Assembly (NCBI RefSeq): GCF_018130615.1
Contig: NZ_JAFCKB010000021.1
Location: forward strand, 62,001 to 126,000
Reading direction: 5' to 3'
DNA: 64,000 nucleotides
Source of the DNA: Bradyrhizobium manausense
Lineage (GTDB): Bacteria > Pseudomonadota > Alphaproteobacteria > Rhizobiales > Xanthobacteraceae
The position numbers and the translations under genes are program-made. The notes beneath the pieces were generated by a model. That model worked only from the letters and a program-made list of their open reading frames with translations. It searched no databases and was not told the DNA's origin. Shown in pieces: positions 1-7,661 of the stretch (the first letter of the stretch is position 1; each line of letters opens with the position of its first letter).

Positions 1-134
1 TTTGGAACGTTCTTGTAGTCGTTGTTGCCGACGACGAGCGCGACGCGCTTTTCGGCGTGCGCAAGGCCTGCGAAGCCGCTGAGGCTCGCCGCCAGGCCAA
101 GCGCCGCCAAAATTCTGAAAACCCGACGCGTCAT
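1..134 (-). CDS. Caspase-family (peptidase C14-like) secreted protein, N-terminal part only
   Basis: The reverse strand opens an ATG frame at 134 that runs off the left edge of the window, so only about 44 residues are visible. They form a classic Sec signal peptide (MTRR, a hydrophobic alanine/leucine stretch, then a GLAHA-type cleavage site at about residue 27). The mature start reads EKRVALVVGNNDYKNVP, the characteristic first beta strand of bacterial caspase-like proteins (family knowledge: ALVIGNxxYxxxP). The catalytic His/Cys dyad would lie outside the window, so activity cannot be judged. Such proteins are exported and often carry extra C-terminal domains. A small hairpin (arms 162-167 and 175-180) lies in the leader upstream. 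Confidence 0.65.
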   Translation of the reverse strand, partial: MTRRVFRILAALGLAASLSGFAGLAHAEKRVALVVGNNDYKNVP

Positions 135-265
135 CTCAGTGTTCCCGCTTCTGAACGGCTCCCCGCAGGCTCCATGCGGGACCTTACGCCGTTGATGTGA
201 TAGTCGGTCCAGCCGCAACGGCGGTTCAACCGGCGCGCCCGAGCAGTTCCATCACCTGACCTATG

Positions 266-286
266 GCAGATTCCGCCGGAATCTGC
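266..286 (+). terminator. Perfect 10-bp-arm palindrome followed by a T-rich run
   Basis: Positions 266-275 and 277-286 are exact reverse complements around one central base, and the + strand continues with a T-rich run (286-295). This looks like an intrinsic terminator or attenuator reading toward the AraC gene, whose start is only about 40 bases on. No + strand gene ends upstream, so a leader attenuator or a regulator operator is as likely as a terminator. Confidence 0.4.
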
Positions 287-326
287 TTTTTCTTTGGCGG
301 AATTCCGTTCGAGACGAGGGGCTGCC

Positions 327-1289
327 GTGGTTCGCTGGTGCACCGACGAGGTCGAGCCGCACGACCGCTTCGACTTTTGGCGCGAGGTGCGCGCCAAGGG
401 GCTGTTCGGGGTCACCGCAGAACTGGAGCGCGAACGGCGCGGCGACTTCCACGGTGAATTCTCGCTGAGCCAGGTCGGCAATGGCGCCCTGGTCGAGCTG
501 AAGGCTTCGCCCTATGCCGTCGAACGCAGCCAGGCCGACATCAGCGACGCCCCCGGTGACAGCATCTGCGTCTACCAGCAACTCGGTGGCGGCGGCTGGT
601 TCGGCGGCATGCGCTCCAGCGATTTTGCGATTGCCAATGGCAGCTTCGCCACCAGCCACACCGACCTGCCCTACCGCACCAAGCCGCTGGGCGCCTCCGG
701 CTTCCACCTGCGTATTCTGAAGATCCCCGTCAGCGGCCTCGCGACACAGGACAAGCGCATGCGCGAGCTGGCGCCCAAACCCTTCATCGATCCTGCTCTG
801 GCGCCGCTGCTCGACGCTTGCTTTACCGATCTCGGCGAGACGGCCGCGAATGATGGGTCGCCTGGCGCCCTGCCGCTGGTGCAGGCGCTGGGACATCTGG
901 CGCTGATCGAACGTGGCATCGTCAGGCCGGGCAGCCGGCGCGGACAGGCCGCGCTGCGAACCGCCCGCCTGTCGCTGGCGCGGCGCCTGATCGCACGACA
1001 TCTCGAGGATCCGGATCTGGCGCCGACACGGGTGGCCGACCTGCTCGGCGTCTCCGTGCGGCACCTGCACATGCTGTTTGAGGTCGCCGACCGCAGCTTC
1101 TCCCAGACCGTGACCGAAGAGCGGTTGAAGAGAAGCCGCCGCTTGATGCGTGAAGCGCCGGAGCGGCTGATCGCAGATATCGCCGCCGCCTGCGGTTTCG
1201 AGAGCCTGGCGACCTACTACCGGGTCTTCAACGCCGCCTACGGCATGGCGCCCGGCGATTTCCGCGCCCAGGCAGCAGGGAGGCGTTAA
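327..1289 (+). CDS. AraC-family transcriptional regulator with AraC_binding_2-type sensor domain
   Basis: A 320-residue cytoplasmic DNA-binding regulator. The N-terminal two thirds begin with the WCTDEVEPHDRFDFWRE segment typical of regulators whose sensor is the AraC_binding_2 domain. The C-terminal 100 residues carry the double helix-turn-helix of the AraC/XylS family: VADLLGVSVRHLHMLF is the first recognition unit, and ACGFESLATYYRVFNAAYGMAPGDFR is close to the family signature, shown here only as its recognisable core. I chose the GTG at 327 because GAGGGG lies about 7 bases upstream. An in-frame TTG at 294 is possible, but it lies beside the upstream palindrome and has no good ribosome site. 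Its target is unknown; the neighbouring secreted caspase-like gene is divergent and could be regulated by it. Confidence 0.85.
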   Translation: MVRWCTDEVEPHDRFDFWREVRAKGLFGVTAELERERRGDFHGEFSLSQVGNGALVELKASPYAVERSQADISDAPGDSICVYQQLGGGGWFGGMRSSDFAIANGSFATSHTDLPYRTKPLGASGFHLRILKIPVSGLATQDKRMRELAPKPFIDPALAPLLDACFTDLGETAANDGSPGALPLVQALGHLALIERGIVRPGSRRGQAALRTARLSLARRLIARHLEDPDLAPTRVADLLGVSVRHLHMLFEVADRSFSQTVTEERLKRSRRLMREAPERLIADIAAACGFESLATYYRVFNAAYGMAPGDFRAQAAGRR

Positions 1290-1570
1290 CCCTCGGGCCG
1301 GCTGCCGCGGCAAAAAGCCGAGCTACGCCCGCTATTTGGGCAAAAACCTTAGGGTTTTAAGGACCTTCCCGTGCCTGCTGCATTGACTTTGGCCGATTCC
1401 GCCCTATGTTCCGGGTCGACGCGGCTCGGTATCGAAGAGCGATTCCTGAGCTTGGCGCTTTGTTCGCGTGAGTCAGCACCCCCAGCTTCTTTGAGAGCGC
1501 GCCGTTTCGGGGTGGAACGCGACAGCCTTTTTACTCTCGATTCCGAACGGCGGTTTCGACCAGAGGCTCA

Positions 1571-3106
1571 ATGTCCTTTTCCAATCTCGGACTGTCCGAA
1601 AAAGTCCTCGCCGCAGTGGCGGCCACCGGTTACACCAATCCCACCCCCATTCAGGAACAGGCGATCCCCCACGTCCTCGCACGCAAGGACGTGCTCGGCA
1701 TCGCCCAGACCGGCACCGGCAAGACCGCGGCTTTCGTGCTGCCGATGCTCACCATTCTCGAAAAGGGCAGAGCGCGCGCGCGAATGCCGCGCACGCTGAT
1801 CCTGGAGCCGACCCGCGAGCTCGCAGCCCAGGTGAAAGAAAACTTCGACCGCTACGGCGCCGGCCAGAAGCTCAACGTCGCCCTCCTGATCGGCGGCGTC
1901 TCCTTCGGCGACCAGGATGCCAAGCTGACGCGCGGCGTCGACGTGCTGATCGCCACCCCGGGCCGTCTGCTCGACCATACCGAGCGCGGCGGCCTGCTGC
2001 TCACCGGCGTCGAACTGCTCGTCATCGACGAAGCCGACCGCATGCTGGACATGGGCTTCATTCCCGACATCGAGCGCATCTGCAAGCTCGTTCCTTTCAC
2101 GCGGCAGACCCTGTTCTTCACCGCGACCATGCCGCCGGAAATCCGGCGCATCACCGAAGCTTTCCTGCACAATCCGCAGAAGGTCGAAGTCTCCAAGCCC
2201 GCCACCACCGCCGTCACCGTCACGCAGTCGCAGGTCCCCGCCGGACGCGAGGCGCATGAAAAGCGCGAGCTGCTTCGCCGCCTGCTGCGCGAGGCCAAGG
2301 ATCTCAAGAACGCGATCATCTTCTGCAATCGCAAGCGCGAGGTGGCGATCGTTCACAAATCGCTTCAGAAGCACGGCTTCAGCGTCGGCGCGCTGCATGG
2401 CGACATGGACCAGCCGGCCCGCATGGCCGCACTCGAGCAATTCCGCAAGGGCGAGCTTCCCCTCCTCGTCGCCTCCGACGTCGCCGCCCGCGGCCTCGAC
2501 ATTCCCGAGGTCAGCCACGTCTTCAATTTCGACGTCCCCCATCATCCCGACGATTACGTCCATCGCGTCGGCCGCACCGGCCGTGCCGGCCGCACCGGCA
2601 CCGCGATCTCGATCGTGACGCCGCTCGACCAGAAGTCGATGGTGGCGATCGAGAAGCTGATCGGCCAGAGCATCCCCCGCGCCGAAGGCGACTACGAAGT
2701 GCATGCGGATTCGGGTGAGCAGAGCGACCGTTCGCGCGAATCGCGCGGCCGTGAGCGTTCTCGCGGCGGACGCGGCAAGCCACAGCGCGAGCGCGGCCCG
2801 CGCGGTCGTGATCGTGAGCGCAGCCACGAGCCGCGCGCCGAAGCGAGCCTCTCGGCCGACGCAAGGCCTGCAGCCGAGGCACGGCCCACCGGCGAAGCTC
2901 GGCCGGCGCGCGAGGCGAGGCCGCCGCGCGAAGCCAGGCAATCCGAGGCGCGTCATGGTGCGCGCCAGCAGGCCAACAATTCGCACGTGCCGTCGATTGG
3001 CCGCCCCGAACCGCGCCGCCAGCGCGAGGTCGACACCGAGCCCGGCGATCACTCGCATCTCCCCGCCTTCTTGTTGCGGCCGGTCCGCTCCCCCGCCGGG
3101 GCCTGA
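1571..3106 (+). CDS. rhlE: DEAD-box ATP-dependent RNA helicase, RhlE type
   Basis: A 511-residue RNA helicase that unwinds structured RNA using ATP. Motifs are complete and in order: Q motif region (YTNPTPIQEQAIP, about 18-30), motif I AQTGTGKT (45-52), PTRELA, TPGR, DEAD at 153-156, motif III as TAT instead of SAT, and motif VI HRVGRTGRAGR. After about residue 385 comes a basic tail rich in Arg, with repeated EARP units around residues 430-460, which probably binds RNA. The 281-base upstream stretch has no gene and may be a long leader. RhlE proteins of this family act in ribosome maturation, cold adaptation and mRNA decay. The RNase E gene is in the same window but far away. Confidence 0.93.
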   Translation: MSFSNLGLSEKVLAAVAATGYTNPTPIQEQAIPHVLARKDVLGIAQTGTGKTAAFVLPMLTILEKGRARARMPRTLILEPTRELAAQVKENFDRYGAGQKLNVALLIGGVSFGDQDAKLTRGVDVLIATPGRLLDHTERGGLLLTGVELLVIDEADRMLDMGFIPDIERICKLVPFTRQTLFFTATMPPEIRRITEAFLHNPQKVEVSKPATTAVTVTQSQVPAGREAHEKRELLRRLLREAKDLKNAIIFCNRKREVAIVHKSLQKHGFSVGALHGDMDQPARMAALEQFRKGELPLLVASDVAARGLDIPEVSHVFNFDVPHHPDDYVHRVGRTGRAGRTGTAISIVTPLDQKSMVAIEKLIGQSIPRAEGDYEVHADSGEQSDRSRESRGRERSRGGRGKPQRERGPRGRDRERSHEPRAEASLSADARPAAEARPTGEARPAREARPPREARQSEARHGARQQANNSHVPSIGRPEPRRQREVDTEPGDHSHLPAFLLRPVRSPAGA

Positions 3107-3234
3107 CATCACGATACACGCCTGAGTTGAGCTGCCGGCCGTTTACCGACCGTTCATGATCGTCCGTTAGCCTACGAACATAATTTAAGCATTGCTGCGG
3201 TCGCGCGCGCACCGACCGCTGTGGGGTATGTTCT

Positions 3235-4302
3235 GTGGTCAAGGTTCTCGACGAACACGAACGCACGATGGCGTTCGCCGAGGTGGCGCTCGGTCAGATC
3301 CGGTCGTTGAAGCAAACCGCAATTCCCCGCAATTACGAGATCTGGTACGTCTACGCGACCGGCTACAACGCCCCGCTCAACAAGATCATCAACGAGACGC
3401 TCGCGCGCAACGGCAAGCTGACCGAAGCCGATCTCGAACAGATCTACGATACCTATCTGTCTCACATCAAAACCACCGACCGCATCGACAAGGTCGGCGC
3501 ACGCGTCATCGGCGAGATCGACGACGTGATGACTGTGCTGAGCGATGCGCTCGGCATGACCGGCGCCTACGATGCCAGTCTGTCGGGTGCGAGCGAGCAA
3601 TTGACCTCGGCCAAGAGCCCCGAGCAGGTCAGGACGATCGTCGAAGCCCTGCTGCGCTCGACCAGTGAGATGCGCGAGATCAACAAGACGCTGGAAGACC
3701 GGCTGACACTGTCGAAGAACGAGATCAGCAATCTCCAGCAGAGCCTCGAGGCAATCCGTGCCGAGAGCCTGACAGATCCTTTGACTGGTCTCGGCAACCG
3801 CAAATATTTCGACCGCATGATCGGCATGGCCGTACAGAGCGCACTTGCCGGTGGTGAGCCGCTGTCGCTGTTGCTGCTCGACATCGACCACTTCAAGTCG
3901 TTCAACGATTCCTACGGCCATCTCACCGGCGACCAGGTGCTCCGGCTCGTTGGCCTGTCGCTGAAGCAGACCATCAAGGGCCAGGACATCACGGCACGCT
4001 ATGGCGGCGAGGAATTCGCGGTGGTGCTGCCCAACACCGCGCTGCGCCAGGCCCTCACCGTCGCCGACCATATCCGCCGCGCCGTGATGGCGAAGGAATT
4101 GAAGAAGAAGTCCACCGGCGAGATCCTCGGTCGCGTCACCATCTCCGTTGGCGTCTCCTTGCTGAAACAAGGCGACGACACCGACGCACTGATCGAGCGC
4201 GCGGATGCCTGCCTCTACGCCGCCAAGCGCAACGGCCGCAACCGCGTGATCTGCGAAGCCGACCCGGAATACGCGGTCGAGACACACAATCGGGTGGCTT
4301 GA
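3235..4302 (+). CDS. GGDEF diguanylate cyclase
   Basis: A 355-residue predicted cytoplasmic enzyme that makes cyclic di-GMP from two GTP. No membrane segment is visible. Residues 1-130 form an uncharacterised alpha-helical sensor region (EIWYVYATGYNAPLN is a recognisable piece). A coiled-coil stretch at about 140-180 (ETLARNGK is earlier, then NKTLEDRLTLSKNEISNL) links it to the GGDEF domain (180-345). The active site is GGEEF at 257-261, so catalysis is expected. The product-inhibition I-site, normally RxxD five residues upstream, reads KGQD at 248-251, so feedback inhibition may be weakened. The start is a GTG at 3235. It is a single-gene unit between rhlE and fabA; the signal it senses is unknown. 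Confidence 0.9.
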   Translation: MVKVLDEHERTMAFAEVALGQIRSLKQTAIPRNYEIWYVYATGYNAPLNKIINETLARNGKLTEADLEQIYDTYLSHIKTTDRIDKVGARVIGEIDDVMTVLSDALGMTGAYDASLSGASEQLTSAKSPEQVRTIVEALLRSTSEMREINKTLEDRLTLSKNEISNLQQSLEAIRAESLTDPLTGLGNRKYFDRMIGMAVQSALAGGEPLSLLLLDIDHFKSFNDSYGHLTGDQVLRLVGLSLKQTIKGQDITARYGGEEFAVVLPNTALRQALTVADHIRRAVMAKELKKKSTGEILGRVTISVGVSLLKQGDDTDALIERADACLYAAKRNGRNRVICEADPEYAVETHNRVA

Positions 4303-4335
4303 GGCGAGTAAGGGGCCTGCGGGATCCGGCCCTGC

Positions 4336-4365
4336 TTGACATTCCAAGCTGACGAACGACATCTT
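4336..4365 (+). promoter_or_regulatory. Candidate promoter of fabA
   Basis: TTGACA at 4336-4341 is an exact -35 consensus. A weak -10 candidate (CATCTT) follows after 18 bases, about 32 bases before the fabA start. The -10 match is poor, so this is only a suggestion. Confidence 0.3.
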
Positions 4366-4396
4366 CCTCGCCAATTCGCAGCGAGGACTCGTCATC

Positions 4397-4927
4397 GTGC
4401 CCAATCCTCATGATTTTCACACGCCGCAACCGTCCTACACCAAGGACGAGCTGCTGAGATCGAGCGAAGGTGGCTATTTCGGTCCGGGCAACGCGCAATT
4501 GCCGGCGCCGCCGATGCTGATGATGGACCGCATCACCGAGATCAGCCTGGACGGCGGCGAGTTCGGCAAGGGCCATATCGTCGGCGAGCTCGACATTGTG
4601 CCGGATCACTGGTTCTTCGACTGCCACTATCGCGGCTATGCGATGATGCCGGGAAGCCTCGGCCTGGATGCGATGTGGCAGATGGTCGGCTACTGGCTCG
4701 GCTGGTCAGGCTCGCCCGGCAAGGGCCGCGCCATCGGCGTCGGCGAGGTCGAGGTCACGGGGACGATCACGCCCGAGACGCGATCCGTGCGCTACGAGGT
4801 TGCGATGCGGATGGTCCGCCGCGGCAAGCTCGTGCTCGGGATCGCGGATGGGCGCGTGGTTGCCGACGGCGTGTCTGTCTTTGTGGCGAAGGATATGCGC
4901 GTTGGCCTGACCAAGGCCGCAGATTAA
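4397..4927 (+). CDS. fabA: 3-hydroxydecanoyl-ACP dehydratase/isomerase, FabA family
   Basis: A 176-residue hot-dog-fold enzyme of type II fatty acid synthesis that dehydrates 3-hydroxydecanoyl-ACP and can isomerise the product, starting unsaturated fatty acids. The family blocks LPAPPMLMMDR, HWFFDCHYRG and GLDAMWQMVGYWLGW are present. The catalytic pair is His77 and Asp91, with the 14-residue spacing of the E. coli enzyme (His70/Asp84). The loop between them reads GYAMMPGS where E. coli has GDPVMPGC, a notable change next to the active site. In most rhizobia fabA sits beside fabB; here no fabB or fabI follows, so this may be a second, specialised copy. Translation starts at a GTG. Confidence 0.88.
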   Translation: MPNPHDFHTPQPSYTKDELLRSSEGGYFGPGNAQLPAPPMLMMDRITEISLDGGEFGKGHIVGELDIVPDHWFFDCHYRGYAMMPGSLGLDAMWQMVGYWLGWSGSPGKGRAIGVGEVEVTGTITPETRSVRYEVAMRMVRRGKLVLGIADGRVVADGVSVFVAKDMRVGLTKAAD

Positions 4928-4933
4928 GGACTC

Positions 4934-5017
4934 GTAGGGTGGGCGCATCGCGCCGTGCCCACGCGCTCTCGCGATGACAATCCTAATCGTGGGCACGCTC
5001 CGCTTTGCCCACCCTAC
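4934..5017. repeat. Bradyrhizobium-type palindromic repeat element with nested arms
   Basis: Outer arms GTAGGGTGGGC (4934-4944) and its exact complement (5007-5017), plus inner arms CGTGCCCACG (4954-4963) and CGTGGGCACG (4988-4997), form a nested foldback of about 84 bases. The same inner motif recurs at 16312-16358. Such interspersed palindromes are known from Bradyrhizobium genomes. The right arm supplies the stop codon of the neighbouring TfoX-like gene. Confidence 0.75.
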
Positions 5018-5430
5018 AGCACCATCTTCTTGGCTGCCTTCTTGGCCGACCGCTTCTTCGGTACGGCCTTTTTCGTAGGCTTGCTCGCCTTCTTCCCCTT
5101 CGGCCGCTTCTTCACCTTGGCGCGCTGGGCAGCGGCGAGTGCCGCCCTCGCCCATTGCGCCAGCTCCTCGGAATCGTCGAACAGGCGTGCGGGCAGCTCC
5201 CAGTACGAGTTCACCAGCACGGTCTTGGCGCGGGTCGAATACTGGAACGGTTTTGAGCCTTCCGCTTCAAAGTCCGGGATGGTCACCTCGTCGGCGCGAA
5301 AGAACAGGCCGGCGCGCAAGGCGAGCGCGAAGTTGATGCCGTCGGCGGAGACGCCATAGCCGGAAAACATCTTGCGAATGGCGACGGGGCCGAAATCGGC
5401 GAACAGGTCGATCAGGAATTCGCGGTCCAT
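5014..5430 (-). CDS. TfoX N-terminal domain protein with lysine-rich tail
   Basis: A 138-residue protein. Residues 1-95 match the TfoX_N domain (MDREFLIDLFADFG, IRKMFSGYGV, FFRADE, YWELPARLFDD). This domain is found alone in many bacteria and is related to the competence regulator TfoX/Sxy, but its function when alone is not established. The last 40 residues are almost all Lys, Ala, Pro and Arg, a histone-like nucleic-acid-binding tail. I chose the ATG at 5430 because GGAGAAAG lies about 7 bases upstream; an upstream TTG would add six residues. The TAG stop lies inside the right arm of the 4934-5017 repeat, and another repeat lies just upstream, so the gene is bracketed by palindromic elements. 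Confidence 0.8.
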   Translation of the reverse strand: MDREFLIDLFADFGPVAIRKMFSGYGVSADGINFALALRAGLFFRADEVTIPDFEAEGSKPFQYSTRAKTVLVNSYWELPARLFDDSEELAQWARAALAAAQRAKVKKRPKGKKASKPTKKAVPKKRSAKKAAKKMVL

Positions 5431-5451
5431 GGCCAACTTTCTCCGCAACGT

Positions 5452-5569
5452 CGTCCTGGCGAATGCCAGGACCCATTACCACAGGGAGAAGTTTAGCGAA
5501 GACTGTCGGTACTGACATCTCGGATCGCCGAGAGATCACGCGGTATGGGTCCTGGCATTCTCCAGGACG
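5452..5569. repeat. Second palindromic repeat with 25-bp terminal inverted arms
   Basis: The arm at 5452-5476 (beginning CGTCCTGGCGAATGCCAGG) is the reverse complement of 5545-5569 with one mismatch, enclosing 68 bases. It fills the gap between the TfoX-like gene and sufA. Its sequence family differs from the GTAGGGTGGGC repeat. On RNA it would fold into a long hairpin and could act as terminator or stabiliser at the end of the suf transcript. Confidence 0.8.
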
Positions 5570-5597
5570 ACAGCGGAGTGAAACGACGGAGCCGGGC

Positions 5598-5996
5598 TTA
5601 CCCGTCGATCTTGGCCGGACGCAGCTCGACCGACTCGCCGCAGCCGCAGGCCGAGATCTGGTTGGGATTGTTGAAGACGAATTGGGCCTGCATCTTGTCG
5701 GTCTTGTAGTCCATCTCGGTGCCGAGCAGGAACAGGACGGCCTTGGGATCGACCAGGATCTTGACGCCCTTGTCCTCGACGATCTCGTCGGTCGGGCGGA
5801 TCTCGTGAGCGTATTCGACCGTGTAGGACTGGCCGGCGCAGCCACCGTTCTTGACGCCGACGCGCAGGCCGACGATCTCGGAATCGGCGCGGCTCGTCAG
5901 TTCGCTGATGCGCTGGGCCGCTGCATCCGTCAGCCGCATCACCTGCGGGCGGGGCCGCCGGGGCTTCGGAGTGGATGCTGGTGTTGCCTGTGTCAT
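5598..5996 (-). CDS. sufA: Fe-S cluster assembly scaffold/carrier, SufA/IscA family
   Basis: A 132-residue A-type carrier that receives Fe-S clusters from the SufBCD scaffold and passes them to apo-proteins. The three ligand cysteines of the family are present: Cys53 in GGCAG, and Cys117 and Cys119 in ACGCG near the C-terminus. Compared with typical members (about 110-120 residues) there is an extra Pro/Arg-rich N-terminal stretch; Met20 (MRLTDAAAQR) could be the true start. It is the last gene of the suf operon, 49 bases after sufT. Confidence 0.92.
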   Translation of the reverse strand: MTQATPASTPKPRRPRPQVMRLTDAAAQRISELTSRADSEIVGLRVGVKNGGCAGQSYTVEYAHEIRPTDEIVEDKGVKILVDPKAVLFLLGTEMDYKTDKMQAQFVFNNPNQISACGCGESVELRPAKIDG

Positions 5997-6045
5997 GTCA
6001 GTGATGTGGTCCGTTGCGAAGCGAATTCAATATCGGGGGTACGCG

Positions 6046-6417
6046 TCACCACATGTTGAGCACGAGGCGAGCCTCGTCGCTCATGCGCTCCGGCGTCCAG
6101 GCCGGCTCCCAGACGACCTTGACGTCGACCACGCCGACGCCGGGAACGCTTGCGACCGCGTTCTCGACCATGGTCGGCAGCTCGCCGGCGGCCGGGCAGT
6201 TCGGCGTCGTCAGCGTCATCTGAACGTCGACGGAACGATCGTCCTTGATCTCGACTTTGTAGATCAGGCCGAGCTCGTAAATGTCGGCGGGGATTTCCGG
6301 GTCGAAAACGGTCTTGAGGCCGGCGATGATCTCGGCGGTGAGACGCTCGGTCTCCTCCGGCGGCAGCGCCGAATGAGTCTCCATCGGATTGGCTTTGATT
6401 TCGGCCGTGTCACTCAT
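6046..6417 (-). CDS. sufT: SUF assembly protein SufT, DUF59/MIP18 family
   Basis: A 123-residue DUF59 protein. The family core is visible: TVFDPEIPADIYELGLIYKV, and the conserved cysteine in the TLTTPNCPAAGELP loop. SufT homologues help Fe-S maturation, especially under high demand, though their chemistry is not settled. The start codon overlaps the stop of sufS by four bases, indicating translational coupling within the operon. Confidence 0.92.
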   Translation of the reverse strand: MSDTAEIKANPMETHSALPPEETERLTAEIIAGLKTVFDPEIPADIYELGLIYKVEIKDDRSVDVQMTLTTPNCPAAGELPTMVENAVASVPGVGVVDVKVVWEPAWTPERMSDEARLVLNMW

Positions 6418-7661
6418 GCGAACAAATCCCGCGCCTTGAGCAGCGCCTGTGCCAGATGATCGACTTCTTCCCGCGTATTATACATGCCGAACGAGGCGCG
6501 GCAGGTGGCGGTCACGTTGAACCGCTCTAAAAGCGGCATCACGCAATGGGTGCCGGCGCGCACTGCGATGCCCTGGCGGTCGATCACGGTGGCGACGTCA
6601 TGAGCGTGTGCGCCCTTGAGCTCGAAGGAGATCACCGGTCCCTTGCCGCGGGCGGTGCCGATCAGCCTGACCGAGTTGATCTCGCGCAGCTTCTCCTGGG
6701 CATAGGTGGTGAGGTCGTTCTCGTGCGCGGCGATGCGCTCCTTGCCGATCGAATTGACGTAATCGATGGCGGCGCCAAGACCGACGGCCTCGACGATCGC
6801 GGGCGTGCCCGCTTCGAACTTGTGCGGCGGATCGCCATAGGTGACGACATCACGCGAGACCTCGCGGATCATCTCGCCGCCGCCGTTAAAGGGGCGCATC
6901 GCGACGAGGTGGTCGTACTTGGCCCAAAGCACGCCGATGCCGGTCGGACCGTATACCTTGTGGCCGGTGAAGACGTAAAAGTCGCAGCCGATGTCCTGGA
7001 CGTCGACCGGCAGATGCACCGCGCCCTGGCTGCCGTCGACCAGCACGGGAATGCCGCGGGCGTGGGCGATCTTCACGACGTCCTTGACTGGGACGATGGT
7101 GCCGAGCGCGTTCGACATCTGCGTGATCGCGACCAGCTTGGTCTTCGGCGTCAGCAGCTTCTCGAACTCGTCGATGAGGAAGTTACCCTCATCGTCGACC
7201 GGCGCCCACTTGATCACGGCACCCTGGCGTTCCCTGAGGAAATGCCACGGCACGATGTTGGAGTGGTGCTCCATGATCGAGATGACGATCTCGTCGCCCT
7301 CTTTGATGTTCGGCCCGCCCCAGGACGACGCGACGAGGTTGATCGCCTCCGTGGCGTTGCGGGTGAAGATCACTTCCTCGGTTCGAGCAGCATTGATGAA
7401 CTGCGCCACCTTGGTGCGGCCGCCCTCGTAAGCCTCCGTCGCCGCATTGGCGAGGTAGTGCAGCCCGCGATGCACGTTGGCGTATTCGCTCGTATAGGCC
7501 TGCGTCATGCGGTCGAGCACGGCGCTCGGCTTCTGCGCCGAGGCGGCGTTGTCGAGATAGACCAGCGGCTTGCCATAGACCTGCATGGCGAGCGCCGGAA
7601 AGTCCTGGCGCACGCGCGCGACGTCATAGACGCCGTTCTTGACTGCGGGATGCGTGCTCAT
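6414..7661 (-). CDS. sufS: Cysteine desulfurase SufS (group II)
   Basis: A 415-residue PLP enzyme that takes sulfur from cysteine and gives alanine plus an enzyme persulfide. The PLP lysine is Lys235 in FTGHKVYGPTG. The sulfur-carrying cysteine is Cys373 in RAGTHCVMPLL, matching the short active-site loop of group II enzymes (usually RAGHHCAQP). Other family blocks are LDNAASAQKP, the EHHSNIVPW segment and DGSQGAVH. The start overlaps the sufD stop by four bases. SufE or SufU, the usual sulfur acceptor, is not encoded in this cluster. Confidence 0.95.
   Translation of the reverse strand: MSTHPAVKNGVYDVARVRQDFPALAMQVYGKPLVYLDNAASAQKPSAVLDRMTQAYTSEYANVHRGLHYLANAATEAYEGGRTKVAQFINAARTEEVIFTRNATEAINLVASSWGGPNIKEGDEIVISIMEHHSNIVPWHFLRERQGAVIKWAPVDDEGNFLIDEFEKLLTPKTKLVAITQMSNALGTIVPVKDVVKIAHARGIPVLVDGSQGAVHLPVDVQDIGCDFYVFTGHKVYGPTGIGVLWAKYDHLVAMRPFNGGGEMIREVSRDVVTYGDPPHKFEAGTPAIVEAVGLGAAIDYVNSIGKERIAAHENDLTTYAQEKLREINSVRLIGTARGKGPVISFELKGAHAHDVATVIDRQGIAVRAGTHCVMPLLERFNVTATCRASFGMYNTREEVDHLAQALLKARDLFA

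Noticed and set aside
1568-3112. Open frame of 514 codons opposite the DEAD-box helicase gene
   Set aside because: Antisense shadow: the + strand has all helicase motifs, and the reverse product shows only biased composition.
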